This document shows positions 22,060-22,093 of a stretch of DNA of 22,093 nucleotides, piece after piece. Both the position numbers and the translations under genes were made by a program. The notes below the pieces were generated by a model, which saw only the letters and a list, made by a program, of their open reading frames with translations, had not been told where the DNA came from and did no database searches. The DNA comes from Richelia sp. UBA3308 (GTDB lineage: Bacteria > Cyanobacteriota > Cyanobacteriia > Cyanobacteriales > Nostocaceae). The first letter of the stretch is position 1; each line of letters begins with the position of its first letter. The stretch covers positions 259-22,351 of the forward strand of contig DESS01000288.1 in assembly GCA_002361335.1 (NCBI GenBank), read 5' to 3'.

Positions 22060-22093
22060 GCCCCCACTCTCCCACTCCCCCACTCCCCCACTC
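22060..22093. repeat. CCCCCACT octamer tract at the right edge (right arm of inverted pair D)
   Basis: Units ccccca-ctct and ccccca-ct continue to the window edge. The minus strand has at least four G3-G5 runs with short loops and fits a G-quadruplex motif. The full extent lies outside the window. Confidence 0.85.

Noticed and set aside
21578..22075. Upstream start at 22075 for the VirB3-like gene
   Set aside because: The extra 35 residues are translated low-complexity repeats, and two internal ATGs precede the recognisable part.

Overview
The window looks like a piece of a plasmid, or another conjugative element, from a filamentous cyanobacterium of the Nostocales type. The evidence is AT-rich DNA, three copies of the cyanobacterial octamer GCGATCGC (found by eye at 9475, 15402 and 17776), heptamer and octamer tandem repeats in intergenic DNA, a DUF2887-type protein, a Ycf46-like AAA ATPase, and a type IV secretion (T4SS) operon. 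No rRNA, tRNA, CRISPR array or intact transposase was seen. Nearly all genes read on the minus strand; only two small genes (8500-9279 and 10979-11362) are on the plus strand.

Replication and DNA modification (1-3857, minus). A small unknown protein is followed by a winged-helix replication-type protein, a DnaB-like helicase and a phage-type adenine DNA methyltransferase. The last three are packed as one operon. The methyltransferase runs off the left edge and carries an in-frame 42-residue tandem repeat tail. The winged-helix gene contains five GACA-N4-TGTC sites spaced exactly 20 bp apart, which look like iterons or operators hidden in coding DNA.

Spacer and coupling protein (3858-8209). 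A gene-free AT-rich stretch of about 1.16 kb holds a hairpin and a heptamer repeat array. It is followed by a VirD4/TraD-like coupling ATPase and an exported protein with four cysteines.

Accessory middle (8500-12854). This part holds a Rpn/DUF2887 nuclease-like gene, a Ycf46-like AAA+ ATPase divergent from a small unknown gene, a frameshifted pseudogene, a partial copy of the small gene's 3' end, and a membrane-anchored protein with a PD-(D/E)XK-like motif.

T4SS operon (12891-21970, minus). In transcription order it encodes VirB3-like, VirB4-like ATPase, VirB5-position exported protein, VirB6-like, VirB8-like, VirB10-like and TraK/VirB9-like proteins. With the coupling protein these could form most of a conjugation channel. 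No relaxase, VirB11 ATPase or VirB1 lytic enzyme is visible here.

The most unusual feature is a set of low-complexity tracts (GAGTGAGG-like, GGGGGAGT-like and GGCAGAAGG-like on the coding strand) at T4SS gene junctions. Several occur as inverted pairs around 45-190 bp of unique DNA. They supply the last codons and stop codons of several genes, make part of one signal peptide, and form good G-quadruplex motifs.
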